In this document: in pieces, positions 1-8,561 of the stretch
Layout of the letters: every line of letters starts with the position of its first letter
Numbering within the stretch: the stretch's first letter is position 1
Source of the DNA: PALSA-270 sp963770915
Lineage (GTDB): Bacteria; Acidobacteriota; Terriglobia; Terriglobales; Acidobacteriaceae
NCBI GenBank assembly: GCA_963770915.1
Contig: CAVYRG010000001.1
Location: 1,612,001-1,676,000 of the forward strand
Reading direction: 5' to 3'
DNA length: 64,000 nucleotides
Notes under the pieces: generated by a model
Seen by the model: only the letters and a program-made list of their open reading frames with translations
What the model was told of the DNA's origin: nothing
Database searches by the model: none
Made by a program: the position numbers and the translations under genes

Positions 1-2
1 CT

Positions 3-1862
3 GATCCTACGTGGCAGATTGTCGACAACGTCTCCTGGATAAAGGGCAAGCATTCATTGCGTTTCGGTTTTGAGTACAACCGGCAGACCTTTAACCAGCT
101 AGGCAATCAGTTTTCCCGTGGGCAGTTCAGCAGCCAGCCCATAGCTACCGCGCTCCAAACCAAGGACCCTGTCACGGGAGCGGTGACTCTGTCCGGAGGC
201 GACGCGCTCGCCGACTTCCTGCTCGGCAATCTTACCCAGTCAACCGTTGCGGTGGCCGTGGCGGACGCAAATTACGTGCGCAACGTAGAAGCCGCTTATG
301 CCGACGACACCTACAAGATAACCCAGAAGCTCACGATCTCAGCGGGCCTCAGGTACGAACTGACTCCTCCGTGGAACGACACCTTCGGCAATAATTTCAC
401 CGTAGATCTTCCGGTGCGGCCGAAGGAGGGCGATGTCAGCACCACCTACCCCCAGAGCCAATGGCCGTTTTATGTCCGCCAAGGCAACTGTTCCCCCGCC
501 GATGTGTACCAAGGGCTTTCCATCCGCTGGACTGCTTCCACGATTGGGCTTGGTTCGCCGCCGGTTTGCAGTAACGGGAAGTTGCCCAATGGCCCGCTCC
601 TGGACACCCGATACCTGAATTTTGCGCCGCGCTTCGGCATCGCTTACTCGCCGAACTCCAAGCTGGTGATTCGCGCCGGCTATGGCATTTTCTACTCCCA
701 GGACATCGGCAACGCGTACTTCGACATGGCGCGCAACATTGCCGGGCGCGTGACCTTTAACAATTCGGACACGACCGCTCCTTACGGTAATTCCACTCTG
801 ACCTGGGCCAACGCGGCGCCGGGCGGCAGCGGTGCAATTTCGAATCTTCCTCCGGCCACCACCGCATTCGTGGCCGCTCTCAGCCACAAAACCTCCTACG
901 CCCAGCAGTTTCTGCTCAACATCCAGCAGCAGGTCGGACAACACTGGTTGTTCGAGACGGGATATCAGGGCGCACTCAGCCGCCATCTTTACGGCTTCAT
1001 TAATGTAAATGTGGCGTCCCCATACGGAACCATTGGCAACGGCACCGCAACTTCAGTCGCGTCCCGGACCCCCTTCGCGAACATGGGCGGGGTCCAATAT
1101 GTGCACGACGAGGGCACGGCCAATTACAACGCGTTCAGCGTGAAGGCTACCCGGCGCTTCAGCAACGGGCTTAACGTGATCGCCTCGTACACCCTGGCAA
1201 AATCTCTCGACGATACCAGCGGCGTTCGTAACCAGGGGAACGACGAATTGTTTCCACAGGACAACCGGTGCATCCGATGCGATTACGGCCCATCCGGGTT
1301 CGATGTTCGCAATCGCATCGTTGTCTCGGCACTCTACGAACTGCCGATCGGGCCCGGCAAGTTGCTGCCTGTGCATAACAAATTCTTGAATGCGGCGGTT
1401 GGCGGCTGGCAGATAGGAGGGATCTTTACCCATCAGACTGGTGCGATCGGGACTCCCCTGCGCGGGACTGACAATTCCGCTATCGCGGCTGCAGGCGGCA
1501 ACTTTGATCGTCCCAATCCCACCGGGCAGAGTGTCTACCTCAGCGGAAGCGCCAGAAACGTTTACGACTGGTTCAATAAAGCTGCCTACCAATCCGCTGC
1601 TCCCGGTTTCTTTGGAACTGTGAAACGCGGCAGCTTCACAGGGCCGGGCTTGACCAACCTGGATGCGTCGCTGCACAAGGCGTTCGTGATGCCCTACAAC
1701 GAAAGGCATCAGGTGTCGATTCGCTTTGAGGCGTTCAACGCTCTCAATCACCCGAACTGGAGCCTGCCGAATTTAAACTTTGCCTCCTCCACCTTCGGTC
1801 GCATCACCAACACCAGCACCCTCATGCGCCAATTGCAACTAGCCATAAAGTATGAGTTCTAG
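3..1862 (+). CDS. TonB-dependent receptor, Oar-like, C-terminal part (5' end outside window)
   Basis: Outer-membrane beta-barrel receptor fragment. The frame is open from the first bases of the window, so the in-frame TTG at 57 is not the real start. The N-terminal carboxypeptidase-like and plug domains lie upstream of the window. Visible are the family phrase WIKGKHSLRFGFEY near the edge, repeated aromatic beta-strand segments (LTISAGLRYE, LVIRAGYGIFY, FEAFNALNHPNW) and a terminal barrel signature ending in KYEF. Receptors of this large acidobacterial family take up oligosaccharides or other ligands using TonB energy. The esterase and arabinofuranosidase downstream suggest a plant-polysaccharide ligand, which is inference. 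Confidence 0.9.
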   Translation, partial: DPTWQIVDNVSWIKGKHSLRFGFEYNRQTFNQLGNQFSRGQFSSQPIATALQTKDPVTGAVTLSGGDALADFLLGNLTQSTVAVAVADANYVRNVEAAYADDTYKITQKLTISAGLRYELTPPWNDTFGNNFTVDLPVRPKEGDVSTTYPQSQWPFYVRQGNCSPADVYQGLSIRWTASTIGLGSPPVCSNGKLPNGPLLDTRYLNFAPRFGIAYSPNSKLVIRAGYGIFYSQDIGNAYFDMARNIAGRVTFNNSDTTAPYGNSTLTWANAAPGGSGAISNLPPATTAFVAALSHKTSYAQQFLLNIQQQVGQHWLFETGYQGALSRHLYGFINVNVASPYGTIGNGTATSVASRTPFANMGGVQYVHDEGTANYNAFSVKATRRFSNGLNVIASYTLAKSLDDTSGVRNQGNDELFPQDNRCIRCDYGPSGFDVRNRIVVSALYELPIGPGKLLPVHNKFLNAAVGGWQIGGIFTHQTGAIGTPLRGTDNSAIAAAGGNFDRPNPTGQSVYLSGSARNVYDWFNKAAYQSAAPGFFGTVKRGSFTGPGLTNLDASLHKAFVMPYNERHQVSIRFEAFNALNHPNWSLPNLNFASSTFGRITNTSTLMRQLQLAIKYEF

Positions 1863-2346
1863 TCAGCAATGGTTTGGCTGATCGCTTGTGGGTGGGTCGG
1901 GTAGCCTCGATAGCCGAGGCGTTGTCAGGGGCAACTTCTTCCGGGCGGTGCGTGAGCACCGCCTGGTTTCACCTCGACGGCGCTCGCTATGCGCCAGCTG
2001 CAAGTGGCACTGAAGTATACGTTCTGAGCTAACGGCAACCGGATTGGGGGCGGTTCGAGTCGGGAGTGGCGCTGATAGGCGCCACTCCCGGCCGGGTCCC
2101 ATCGGTGGTCTCCTCCCTGGAAGACTCGTTGCTGGATCGAGACGCCCATCCCAGGTTCATGCGATTTGCAGTGCCATCCCCCATTCAAAAATTGCGCCAC
2201 CTTTGGATTTCCCTGGTGGCCAGTAATCGTTTACTTTATCTGCGTAAGCTGGCATTCTTGTGCGGGTCGTGCGAGGGCGCATTCTTTCATGTGGCGAGAT
2301 TGGCGCACAATCATTCTAGAGAAGAAATGAAGAGCGAGAATCGAAC
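1863..2346. other. Gene-free 484-bp spacer with hairpins and a receptor-tail relic
   Basis: No credible gene. The spacer holds two hairpins: one near 1902-1920 (GCCTCG/CGAGGC) and one at 1944-1963 with an 8-bp perfect stem (GGCGGTGC/GCACCGCC). It also contains the receptor-tail relic listed separately. No U-run follows the hairpins, so they are weak terminator candidates. A promoter for the esterase must lie in the 3' half, but I see no convincing -35/-10 pair. Confidence 0.6.
1989..2027 (+). pseudogene. Relic of the 3' end of a second Oar-like TonB receptor
   Basis: Thirteen codons read MRQLQVALKYTF-stop. This is nearly the same as the last residues of the receptor just upstream (MRQLQLAIKYEF-stop), and codons before it (FTSTALA) also resemble the strand that precedes the tail. 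The residue pattern is kept although no receptor gene is attached. It looks like what remains after deletion or recombination between tandem receptor genes. The piece is short, so chance cannot be excluded, but the match covers 9 of 12 residues in register with the stop. Confidence 0.6.
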
Positions 2347-3948
2347 ATGAGAACTTCGTTGCTGGTGATTACGATTGCAGCAGTCTCTTCTATGTGCCTG
2401 GCGGCGACCCCGACCGCGAAAGTGGAACAGGGGGTGTTGCAGGGCAACGTAGAAGATGGATTGACCGTGTATCGAGGTGTCCCATTCGCTGCGCCTCCGG
2501 TGGGCGAACTGCGATGGCGTCCCCCGCAAGCCGCGGCAAAATGGGATGGCGTTCGGCAAGCCGACAAGTTCGCGCCGCAATGTGTACAGCGTGGTTTCGG
2601 CCCTCCCCCGGCCGGACAGCAGCCTCCGCCGATGAGCGAAGACTGCCTCTATCTGAACGTCTGGACTCCGGCAAAGAAAGCCTCCGATCGTATTCCGGTG
2701 CTGGTGTGGATCTATGGCGGCGGCTTTAACGCTGGAGCCACTTCAGTGCCAGACTACAGCGGAGAAAAACTGGCGCAGAAGGGCGTAGTGCTGGTCAGCA
2801 TTGCCTATCGTGTAGGAGCACTCGGCTTTCTGGCGCATCCTGGATTAAGTGCCGAATCGCCACAGCACGTCTCCGGCAACTACGGCCTGTTGGACATGAT
2901 TGCCGGCCTGCAATGGATTCGGAGGAATGTTGCTGCGTTCGGCGGCGATCCAAATAAGGTTACGATTTTCGGCGAGTCGGCGGGCGGAATCGCGGTCAGC
3001 ATGTTGTGCGCCTCACCGCTGGCGCACGGCTTGTTTCAAGGAGCCATCTCGGAAAGCGGCGGATCGTTTGGACCGGCGGGCATCGGGGGCGGGCCAGGCG
3101 AAAACATGGTGACGCTGGCAATCGCCGAACACCATGGTGAAGAACTCGCCAAAGCCGCCGGAGCTACTTCCATCGCAGACCTTCGCAAGCTGCCGCCGGA
3201 AAAAATTCTCGATGCGACGCGAGGACTGGCATGGCCCATTGTGGACGGTTGGGTCATCCCCGACGATCAGTACAAGCTCTATGAAGCGAAACGGTTCAAC
3301 GACACGCCGATCTTGGTTGGTTATAACTCGGATGAAGGCGCAAGCTTTTCTCCGCCTCATACGCCACAGGAATACATCAATAACGTGCGGAAGCGTTACG
3401 GCAAGTTTGCCGACAGCCTGATCCAGGCGTACCCGGCCGGCGAAACTACAGTGTCCAAAACCGCGCGCGACCTGATGCGTGATTCAGCATTCGGTTGGCA
3501 TACTTGGACCTGGGCGCGCCTACAATCGCGCCTGGGGAAATCCAACGCCTACTTTTACTACTTCGATCAGCACCCGGATTATCCCGCTGATTCGCCTCTC
3601 GCCGGGCACGGCGCGCCGCACGGACGCGAGGTTGCTTATGTGTTCGAGCACTTCAAGGGGGACAACGGCCAGAAACCCACCGCGGCGGATTTAACGATTT
3701 CCGAAGCGATGGCGACTTACTGGACGAATTTCGCGAAGTATGGAAACCCCAACGGCAAGGGCGTTCCCAAGTGGCAGGCGTTCAGCGACGAGCATCCGGC
3801 GCTGATGTATTTCGCGCAGACGCCGCACACCGGACCGGTTCCGAGTGAGGAAGGGCTCAAGGTCCTCGATGCATACTTCGCCTGGCGCCGCACGCCCGAG
3901 GGTGCCCGCGTCGCTACGGATGACCCCAAGCCTGCTCCCACCAGATAG
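2347..3948 (+). CDS. Secreted type-B carboxylesterase (para-nitrobenzyl esterase family)
   Basis: Alpha/beta-hydrolase of 533 residues, the usual length for this family. It hydrolyses carboxylic esters outside the cytoplasm. An N-terminal signal peptide (MRTSLLVITIAAVSSMCLAA) is followed by the family entry motif (YRGVPFAAPPVGELRW). The oxyanion loop is YGGGF near residue 123, the nucleophile is Ser211 in FGESAGG, the acid is Glu330 in SDEG, and the base is His425 in GAPHG, so the triad is complete. A GH54 gene starts one base after its stop, so the two are probably co-transcribed. That context suggests removal of acyl or feruloyl groups from arabinoxylan, but substrate cannot be read from sequence. 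Confidence 0.9.
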   Translation: MRTSLLVITIAAVSSMCLAATPTAKVEQGVLQGNVEDGLTVYRGVPFAAPPVGELRWRPPQAAAKWDGVRQADKFAPQCVQRGFGPPPAGQQPPPMSEDCLYLNVWTPAKKASDRIPVLVWIYGGGFNAGATSVPDYSGEKLAQKGVVLVSIAYRVGALGFLAHPGLSAESPQHVSGNYGLLDMIAGLQWIRRNVAAFGGDPNKVTIFGESAGGIAVSMLCASPLAHGLFQGAISESGGSFGPAGIGGGPGENMVTLAIAEHHGEELAKAAGATSIADLRKLPPEKILDATRGLAWPIVDGWVIPDDQYKLYEAKRFNDTPILVGYNSDEGASFSPPHTPQEYINNVRKRYGKFADSLIQAYPAGETTVSKTARDLMRDSAFGWHTWTWARLQSRLGKSNAYFYYFDQHPDYPADSPLAGHGAPHGREVAYVFEHFKGDNGQKPTAADLTISEAMATYWTNFAKYGNPNGKGVPKWQAFSDEHPALMYFAQTPHTGPVPSEEGLKVLDAYFAWRRTPEGARVATDDPKPAPTR

Positions 3949-3949
3949 G

Positions 3950-6900
3950 ATGATCATGAAAACGACAATCAATCTCGCACTGATGCTCGCGCTGGCGTTC
4001 ACATTGCTTGGCGCCACGTTGACGATGTCGCAACCCGCCGAAGCGGGAGTCAACGTTCCGCCCAGGCTGCAAGGCCCATGTGACATCTACGCCGCCGCAG
4101 CCGACCCCTGCGTGGCTGCCCACAGCACCACGCGCGCTCTGTACGCATCCTATAACGGCCCGCTGTACCAGGTCCTGCGCCAGTCGGACGGCAAGACCCT
4201 GGATATAGGCGTCGTCCAGCCCGTCGCGTCGCCAGTTCCGGATGCGGGCGGATACGCCGACGCGGCTGCGCAGGACAAGTTCTGTGCCAACACCCACTGC
4301 TGGATCACCAAAATCTATGACCAATCCCCCAACCACAATGACCTCACGCAGGCGCCCCGCGGCGGATTCAACGGGCCGGCCATGGGCGGATTTAACAACG
4401 TGCCGCTGGCCGACATGGCGCCGATTACGATCATGGGTCATAAGGTCTATGGCGTCTTCATCGAGCCAGGGATGGGCCTCCGCAATGACGACCCGAAGGG
4501 CACCGCAGTTGACGATCAGGCGGAGGGGCAGTACTGGGTGATTAATGGCGAGCACTTCAACAATGGCTGCTGCTTCGACTACGGGAACGCCGAGATCGAC
4601 AGCCGCGACGACGATAACGGCACCATGGAGACCGCCTACTACGGGGACGCCACACCGTGGTATCACGGACCGCCGCCCGGCCCGTGGGTGATGACCGACC
4701 AGGAAAACAACCTCGTCGGCTGCGTCAACCCGGATGGAACCAAGTTCTGCGCAAAGCTGCCGAGCATCACTTGGCGATTCGTGACCGCGATCGCCAAAGG
4801 CGAACCGCACCACTGGACTTCCATGGGCGGCGACGCGCAGCAAGGCGCACTTTCGGTGATGTTCGACGGGCCGCGCGTCAACGCCACCTATGATCCCATG
4901 CGCAAGCAAGGAGCAATTCTGCTGGGCAACGGCGGCGATAACAGCAACGGCTCGCAGGGGACCTTTTATGAAGGCGCCATGACAGCCGCCGGCACTTTCC
5001 CCACCGGCGCCACCGATCAACTAGTTCAGGCCAACATCGTGGACGCAAAGTACGATGTGGCGCGGCTGAGCTTGGCGCCAGCGTCCGCAACTGCCACGCC
5101 TCCTGGACTCCAGACGTTCTCACCGGGCTCATCGCAGGACACCACCGTGACATTCACCAACACGACGAGCACGCCCGCAGCAGGTCTCCAGTTGAGCATT
5201 TCCGTGCCTAATAAGCAGTGGAACTCCGTCGTTGCAGGCACCACGGAAACATCGAAGAAGTTCGCTGATCCGGTCGCACCGGATGCGCGCGTGAGTGCGA
5301 CTTTCAAGGTCTCTTCGGGCCCGTCGGCCTTCAACGGCGACCTAGTTGGCAACGCCAAGTGGACAACCGGCGGCAGATTGCGATCCGAGACAACCACCGA
5401 GAAAGTGCGGAACGTCAGCCCGGTCAAGATCAACGAATTCCGCATTAGCTCGAGTTCCCCCGCCAATCCGACCGGCTCGTTCATCGAACTCTACAACGCC
5501 GGCGCGCGCAGCGTCGACATCTCCAACTGGAGCCTTACCGAGCACCCGACTCAACAAGCGATCTTCTCGACGGTGAAGATTCCGGCCGGGACCAAACTCG
5601 CAGCAGGTGGCTTCTACCTGCTCGGCCTCTCCAACTCCGGCCTGGCGGTTCCGGCGCGTGCCGGCGATAGCACCATCAACGTCCGAAGCACAACCGACAT
5701 GTCAGTCGGCGATACGATCAGCATCGGTACCGGCTCCAACGCGGAGACCCGCAAGATCGCAAAGATCGGAACCGCGGCCAGTAACGCTACGACGCTCTGG
5801 CAACCGCTGCCGGAGGGGCCAATCATCACAATTCCCGCTGGCTCAACCAACGTGCCCGTTACCAGCGCGGCGGGATTCGCCGTCGGCGAGAAAATCGCTC
5901 TCGGCTACGGCGCCACTTACCCTGCGCTCGCAAAAGATGTAGAGAAATACGAGGTAGCCACGATGACCGCGGTCGGCAAGCCGGGCACTCAGGCCTACCT
6001 TGGGGAGGATGCGCCCGCCGGCTCGACCAACATCAAGGTGACGTCAGTCGACAACATTTCAGTCGGCGACAAGATCAGGTTGGACATCGACAGCGTCGGC
6101 CATGGCATCGAAACGGTTACCGTCACGCGCGTCGGCACACAGGCTACTCGCACGAATCTGGCGGCGGATGCGAGCGCCGGTACGACCAACATCAAAGTCC
6201 GCAACGTGAACGGTTTCGCGGCGGGCGACAAGATCGCCATTGGCACCCCCGCCAACCGGCAAGCCGTAACCGTCACAGGAGTCGGTGCGGCGATTCCCGG
6301 CGGCTCAAGCGTCGACTTCATGCCCGCCCTCGCCCAGGCGCACGTCAACAGCGAAACGGTGATGGATCTGGGCACAGGCCTGGACCTGGCTGCTCCGTTG
6401 AAGTTCAGCCATGCGGCCAACCTGCCCTTCAGCGATCAGGGAACGGGGATCAGCTTTCAGCCGGCGACCGCCTTTGCACACTCAAGCAACGAGCCCGTCC
6501 AGGCGCTCGGCACCGGCATTACACTCGACAGTCCACTCGCCCACAACCATGAGATCAACGCGGTTGTGCGTGACGCCGCGGTCACGACGGCGGGCTATCA
6601 GGAACCGCCTGCTCCCAACCAGTGGTTCGGAGGACCTGAGTTCACCACCGACGTCGTTCTCTTCGGCAGATTCAACCTCTCTGTCAGAGAAGGCGCCATG
6701 GTCCTACGGGATGCATCCGGCTTGGTTGTCGACAGCCTTAACTACGGCGGCCTGGTTGACCCATGGGCAGCGGAGGGTTACCAAGCCACCTCCGGTTCAG
6801 GTCAGGGGGGCTGCCGCGTGCCTGCACCCGGCCCGGCCGGAGGCTTCGGGCCAGCGGCGGTGACCAATCAGAGTGCCGGCCGTTTCCCGGACGGCGCTGA

Positions 6901-7414
6901 CAGCGACAGCAACTGCACGGATTTTCTGACACAGGCCGCCGCGACCCTGTCGGCACCTGCAGCTGCCGGTAACAGCAATATCAAGGTCACCAGCGTGGAA
7001 GGCTTCGCCGCTGGCCAGAAGATCATGATTGATACGGGTGCTAACATCGAGACCGCAGTCATCTCCACGGTTGGTACGGCGGGCGCCACCAGGGTGGGCA
7101 CCGCCACCGATGTGGGCACGACCGCCATTCCTGTTGCCAACGCGATTGGCTTTCGCGACGGCCAGACCATCACCCTAGACAGTGGCGCGAACTCCGAGAC
7201 CGCGGTTGTCGCCTCTATTAGAAGGTTTGGCGCCAACCCCACAATCGTCGTCACGGCGCCGCTCACGCGCGCACACGCGGCCGGTACAGAGGTCTCCGGA
7301 ACCGGAATCACGCTTACTGCTGCATTGACTCGGGCGCATGCCGTCGGTGCTCAGATCTCCGACAATGTTCCCACGCCCGGTGCTCCCAACCGCTATACCG
7401 GGAAACATGATTGA
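3950..7414 (+). CDS. Secreted GH54 alpha-L-arabinofuranosidase with lamin-tail domain and C-terminal repeats
   Basis: Starts at ATG 3950 (or ATG 3956), one base after the esterase stop; an in-frame extension to 3845 lies inside the esterase and is unlikely. The protein is 1154 residues. A signal peptide is followed by a GH54 catalytic domain (about residues 40-365): GPCDIYA, STTRALYASY, IYDQS, and CCFDYGNAE, whose Glu215 is the expected nucleophile. GH54 enzymes release arabinofuranose from arabinan and arabinoxylan. Then come an NEW3-like beta-sandwich (about 375-480), a lamin-tail-like domain (about 490-590, FIELYNAG), interrupted later by a second LTD strand pair near 900-960, and six copies of a 30-50-residue repeat of the form AGSTNIKV(T/R)xVxGFxxGDKI. 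No AbfB arabinose-binding module is seen. The repeats may anchor or extend the enzyme. Confidence 0.85.
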   Translation: MIMKTTINLALMLALAFTLLGATLTMSQPAEAGVNVPPRLQGPCDIYAAAADPCVAAHSTTRALYASYNGPLYQVLRQSDGKTLDIGVVQPVASPVPDAGGYADAAAQDKFCANTHCWITKIYDQSPNHNDLTQAPRGGFNGPAMGGFNNVPLADMAPITIMGHKVYGVFIEPGMGLRNDDPKGTAVDDQAEGQYWVINGEHFNNGCCFDYGNAEIDSRDDDNGTMETAYYGDATPWYHGPPPGPWVMTDQENNLVGCVNPDGTKFCAKLPSITWRFVTAIAKGEPHHWTSMGGDAQQGALSVMFDGPRVNATYDPMRKQGAILLGNGGDNSNGSQGTFYEGAMTAAGTFPTGATDQLVQANIVDAKYDVARLSLAPASATATPPGLQTFSPGSSQDTTVTFTNTTSTPAAGLQLSISVPNKQWNSVVAGTTETSKKFADPVAPDARVSATFKVSSGPSAFNGDLVGNAKWTTGGRLRSETTTEKVRNVSPVKINEFRISSSSPANPTGSFIELYNAGARSVDISNWSLTEHPTQQAIFSTVKIPAGTKLAAGGFYLLGLSNSGLAVPARAGDSTINVRSTTDMSVGDTISIGTGSNAETRKIAKIGTAASNATTLWQPLPEGPIITIPAGSTNVPVTSAAGFAVGEKIALGYGATYPALAKDVEKYEVATMTAVGKPGTQAYLGEDAPAGSTNIKVTSVDNISVGDKIRLDIDSVGHGIETVTVTRVGTQATRTNLAADASAGTTNIKVRNVNGFAAGDKIAIGTPANRQAVTVTGVGAAIPGGSSVDFMPALAQAHVNSETVMDLGTGLDLAAPLKFSHAANLPFSDQGTGISFQPATAFAHSSNEPVQALGTGITLDSPLAHNHEINAVVRDAAVTTAGYQEPPAPNQWFGGPEFTTDVVLFGRFNLSVREGAMVLRDASGLVVDSLNYGGLVDPWAAEGYQATSGSGQGGCRVPAPGPAGGFGPAAVTNQSAGRFPDGADSDSNCTDFLTQAAATLSAPAAAGNSNIKVTSVEGFAAGQKIMIDTGANIETAVISTVGTAGATRVGTATDVGTTAIPVANAIGFRDGQTITLDSGANSETAVVASIRRFGANPTIVVTAPLTRAHAAGTEVSGTGITLTAALTRAHAVGAQISDNVPTPGAPNRYTGKHD

Positions 7415-7499
7415 GGGTGCTGTGGAACTGAAGGTGGCCACATGCCTATCGGTGGTTCGGTTCTGAGAAGTGATTTAGAATCAGTAGAGCAGTATGAGT

Positions 7500-7576
7500 C
7501 GGGGCGTAGCGCAGCCTGGTAGCGCACCTGCCTTGGGCGCAGGGGGTCCGCGGTTCAAATCCGCGCGCCCCGACCA
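7500..7576 (+). tRNA. tRNA-Pro (anticodon UGG)
   Basis: A complete 77-nt cloverleaf. The 7-bp acceptor stem pairs CGGGGCG (7500-7506) with CGCCCCG (7566-7572), the discriminator is A, and CCA is encoded at 7574-7576. The D-arm pairs GCGC with GCGC. The anticodon stem CCTGC/GCAGG encloses the loop CTTGGGC, which puts TGG at positions 34-36. The T-arm CGCGG-TTCAAAT-CCGCG is perfect. Confidence 0.97.
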
Positions 7577-7648
7577 AATATTCCCATCCGGGTCCGTCGT
7601 TGCACGCGGGATTTCGCCTGCGGGCTCGCGAGAGCCATCCTTGCCTGC

Positions 7649-8245
7649 TTAGAAAGAGTATCCCAGGGCGACGCCAACGCGTTCGGCTCGGCCCGAACTG
7701 AAGAGGTTGTTGCCCTGGATCAAGTAGATATGGGCCTCGGGACGAATAAAGAAATTGCCCTTCACATACAGCTTGACGCCTACGCCCGCGTGGCCCAGGA
7801 AGTGGTTCTCGCTATTGTAGTCGGTGCAGGTAATGAAGCTGCAGTTGATGACGCCGGTATACCGGCGGATGCTTACCGCGCCGATGCCCGCCATCGCCTC
7901 AAAACCAACTTTCTTCGCGAGGCGGTGCGACCAGATTCCATTGATGTCGTAGAAAAGAGGCCGAAAATATTGATAACCTTCATATTTGTTGCGGCTCCAG
8001 CGCCACGACATTTCCCCTTGCACGCCCAGGCCGTGGTGCAAGAGGAAGTCCACGCTGATCGTCGAGTAGAGTCCGCCGCCGATCGACTGCGGGGAGTAAT
8101 TGCCAGTGGCTTGGTTGGATGGCGTCGAAACGAGCGTGCCAAAACTAAGGGCTACGTCTCCCTTCGGCCCAAAGCCTTGGCCAAGAGCCATCGAAGTCAT
8201 AAAAAACAAAGTGCAGGAAACCGCTAAGAACGTCTGCTTTCTCAC
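7649..8245 (-). CDS. Outer-membrane beta-barrel protein, OmpA/OmpW-like porin fold
   Basis: A 198-residue exported protein starting at GTG 8245, preceded by GGAGGA at ideal spacing; the much longer open frame upstream has no support. After a signal peptide (about residues 1-25, ending MALGQ) the chain is alternating polar/aromatic strands and ends in Phe (ALGYSF), the BamA recognition signature. Internal strands such as GLGVQGEMSWRW and FFIRPEAHIYLI fit an 8-stranded barrel. Similar small barrels are common in Acidobacteriota and mostly uncharacterised. Two Cys residues in NCSFITC may form a disulfide loop. It stands alone, divergent from the TolC gene. Confidence 0.8.
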   Translation of the reverse strand: MRKQTFLAVSCTLFFMTSMALGQGFGPKGDVALSFGTLVSTPSNQATGNYSPQSIGGGLYSTISVDFLLHHGLGVQGEMSWRWSRNKYEGYQYFRPLFYDINGIWSHRLAKKVGFEAMAGIGAVSIRRYTGVINCSFITCTDYNSENHFLGHAGVGVKLYVKGNFFIRPEAHIYLIQGNNLFSSGRAERVGVALGYSF

Positions 8246-8561
8246 GTGATCCTCCGAACGGCCACGATGTGGTTTAGGCGGTTTAGATGCGGTTCGGCCT
8301 CTCCAAGTATGCCAGGAGTACCGTATTCGGGGCTTCGGGATGCCCGCGTCGCAAAGGAAACTTGCCCCGCGCGGATGTAAAGAAACGTCAAGCGTCGTAA
8401 AATTCTGACATCCATGAAGTTGCCGACCCAGAAACGAAGCGAACCGGGACCACCCCTGAACTGGCCGGGCGGCCTTGCCGCAAAGACAGCGCGCCGGAAA
8501 GCTTCGCGCCGCAATCGTTTGCATCGGTGGAACCGCCATTTGAATCAACATATTTTTTGAC
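8246..8561. other. Divergent intergenic region, OMP / TolC
   Basis: This 316-bp stretch separates the minus-strand barrel gene from the plus-strand TolC gene, so it must carry promoters for both. I see no convincing hexamer pair, no hairpin with a U-run and no coding signal. Confidence 0.5.

Noticed and set aside
1902..1963. Hairpins after the TonB receptor as a Rho-independent terminator
   Set aside because: The stems are good, but no T-run follows either one.
2048..2062. GGTTCGAGTC as a tRNA T-loop
   Set aside because: No acceptor, D-arm or anticodon arm can be folded around it.
2044..2350. Small open frames in the spacer before the esterase
   Set aside because: No ribosome-binding site, no family resemblance and mutual overlap in several frames.
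3914..5020. A 368-codon minus-strand frame opposite the GH54 gene
   Set aside because: It is antisense to the catalytic domain and has shadow-frame composition.
5640..7330. Tandem DNA repeat or CRISPR-like array in the GH54 gene
   Set aside because: The repetition is at protein level, with variable spacing and codon choice, inside an intact reading frame.
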